A DNA stretch of 8,641 bases, taken from positions 30,894 to 39,534 of the forward strand of contig DJUJ01000211.1 in NCBI GenBank assembly GCA_002438345.1. The letters are read 5' to 3'. The number at the start of each line of letters is the position of its first letter. Position 1 is the stretch's first letter. Shown one piece after another: positions 8,490-8,641 of this stretch. The position numbers and the translations under genes are program-made. The stretch comes from Paenibacillus sp. UBA6285. Its GTDB lineage: Bacteria; Bacillota; Bacilli; Paenibacillales; Paenibacillaceae. Below the pieces are notes generated by a model. The model saw only the letters and a program-made list of their open reading frames with translations. It was not told the origin of the DNA and did no database searches.

Positions 8490-8502
8490 GACATTGAATG
8501 TC
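8490..8502 (+). other. Small hairpin at the start of the rRNA leader
   Basis: GACAT-TGA-ATGTC is a perfect 5-bp stem with a 3-nt loop close to the P2 transcript start. It may stabilise the leader or pair within the 16S processing region; its role is not known from sequence. Confidence 0.45.
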
Positions 8503-8518
8503 GAAATGCCAGGGGCAA

Positions 8519-8532
8519 GTTCTTTGAAAACT
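8519..8532 (+). promoter_or_regulatory. boxA-like antitermination site in the rRNA leader
   Basis: GTTCTTTGAAAACT resembles the boxA element of Bacillota rRNA leaders and spacers, where NusB/NusE (S10) bind nascent RNA and make transcription resistant to Rho and early termination. The following CTGAAC is also typical of these leaders. Confidence 0.75.
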
Positions 8533-8562
8533 GAACAAATGGAACGCGTTAATTTTTAAAAA

Positions 8563-8579
8563 GATTCATTTAATGAATC
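8563..8579 (+). other. Leader hairpin upstream of 16S
   Basis: GATTCAT-TTA-ATGAATC is a perfect 7-bp stem with a 3-nt loop. No T run follows, so it is not a terminator. It belongs to the part of the leader removed when 16S rRNA is matured. Confidence 0.55.
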
Positions 8580-8589
8580 GTCAGTTTCA

Positions 8590-8610
8590 AAATGAGCATA
8601 TCGCTCTTTT
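8590..8610 (+). other. Second leader hairpin directly before 16S
   Basis: AAA(T)GAGC (8590-8597) pairs with GCTC(T)TTT (8603-8610) around ATATC, with one T-T mismatch. It may form or flank the 16S processing stalk, whose other strand would lie beyond the window. Confidence 0.45.
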
Positions 8611-8616
8611 CAATAC

Positions 8617-8641
8617 TAATTGGAGAGTTTGATCCTGGCTC
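8617..8641 (+). rRNA. 16S ribosomal RNA, 5' end (partial)
   Basis: GGAGAGTTTGATCCTGGCTC (8622-8641) is the universal 5' end of bacterial 16S rRNA (27F primer region). Lining it up with E. coli AAATTGAAGAGTTTGATC puts the mature 5' end at about 8617, give or take a few bases. The gene runs off the right edge. Confidence 0.95.

Overview
The window looks like chromosomal DNA of a Gram-positive Bacillota, most likely Paenibacillus or a close relative. The reasons are AGGAGG-type Shine-Dalgarno sequences, GTG and TTG starts, a Firmicutes-type rRNA leader (two sigma-A promoters, a GTTCTTTGAAAACT boxA, then the 16S 5' end GGAGAGTTTGATCCTGGCTC), and a structured intergenic repeat whose sequence I associate with Paenibacillus. 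The genus is inferred from memory and was not searched.

Left part (1-2414): ligA, a complete 670-aa NAD+-dependent DNA ligase with all catalytic residues but several unusual substitutions. A roughly 135-nt nested inverted-repeat element follows, then a strong rho-independent terminator.

Centre (2415-6944): four genes read in one direction and packed as an operon. They are an OmpR-type response regulator (VanR-like), a membrane histidine kinase (VanS-like), a 199-aa membrane protein that looks like the same kind of kinase without its phosphoacceptor histidine and without any ATPase domain, and a class A penicillin-binding protein with intact glycosyltransferase and transpeptidase motifs. The truncated kinase-like gene overlaps the PBP gene by ATGA. 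Two inverted repeats lie between the kinase gene and the truncated gene, the second reaching into the latter's Shine-Dalgarno sequence. There is no vanHAX-type gene here. The likely picture is a cell-wall stress circuit in which the two-component system controls peptidoglycan synthesis by this PBP, with the catalytically dead kinase-like protein as modulator.

Right part (6945-8641): an MFS transporter of the fosmidomycin-resistance (Fsr) type on the minus strand, convergent with the PBP gene across only 12 nt. It is followed by the divergent regulatory region of an rRNA operon, with tandem promoters, leader hairpins and the first 25 or so bases of 16S rRNA at the right edge.
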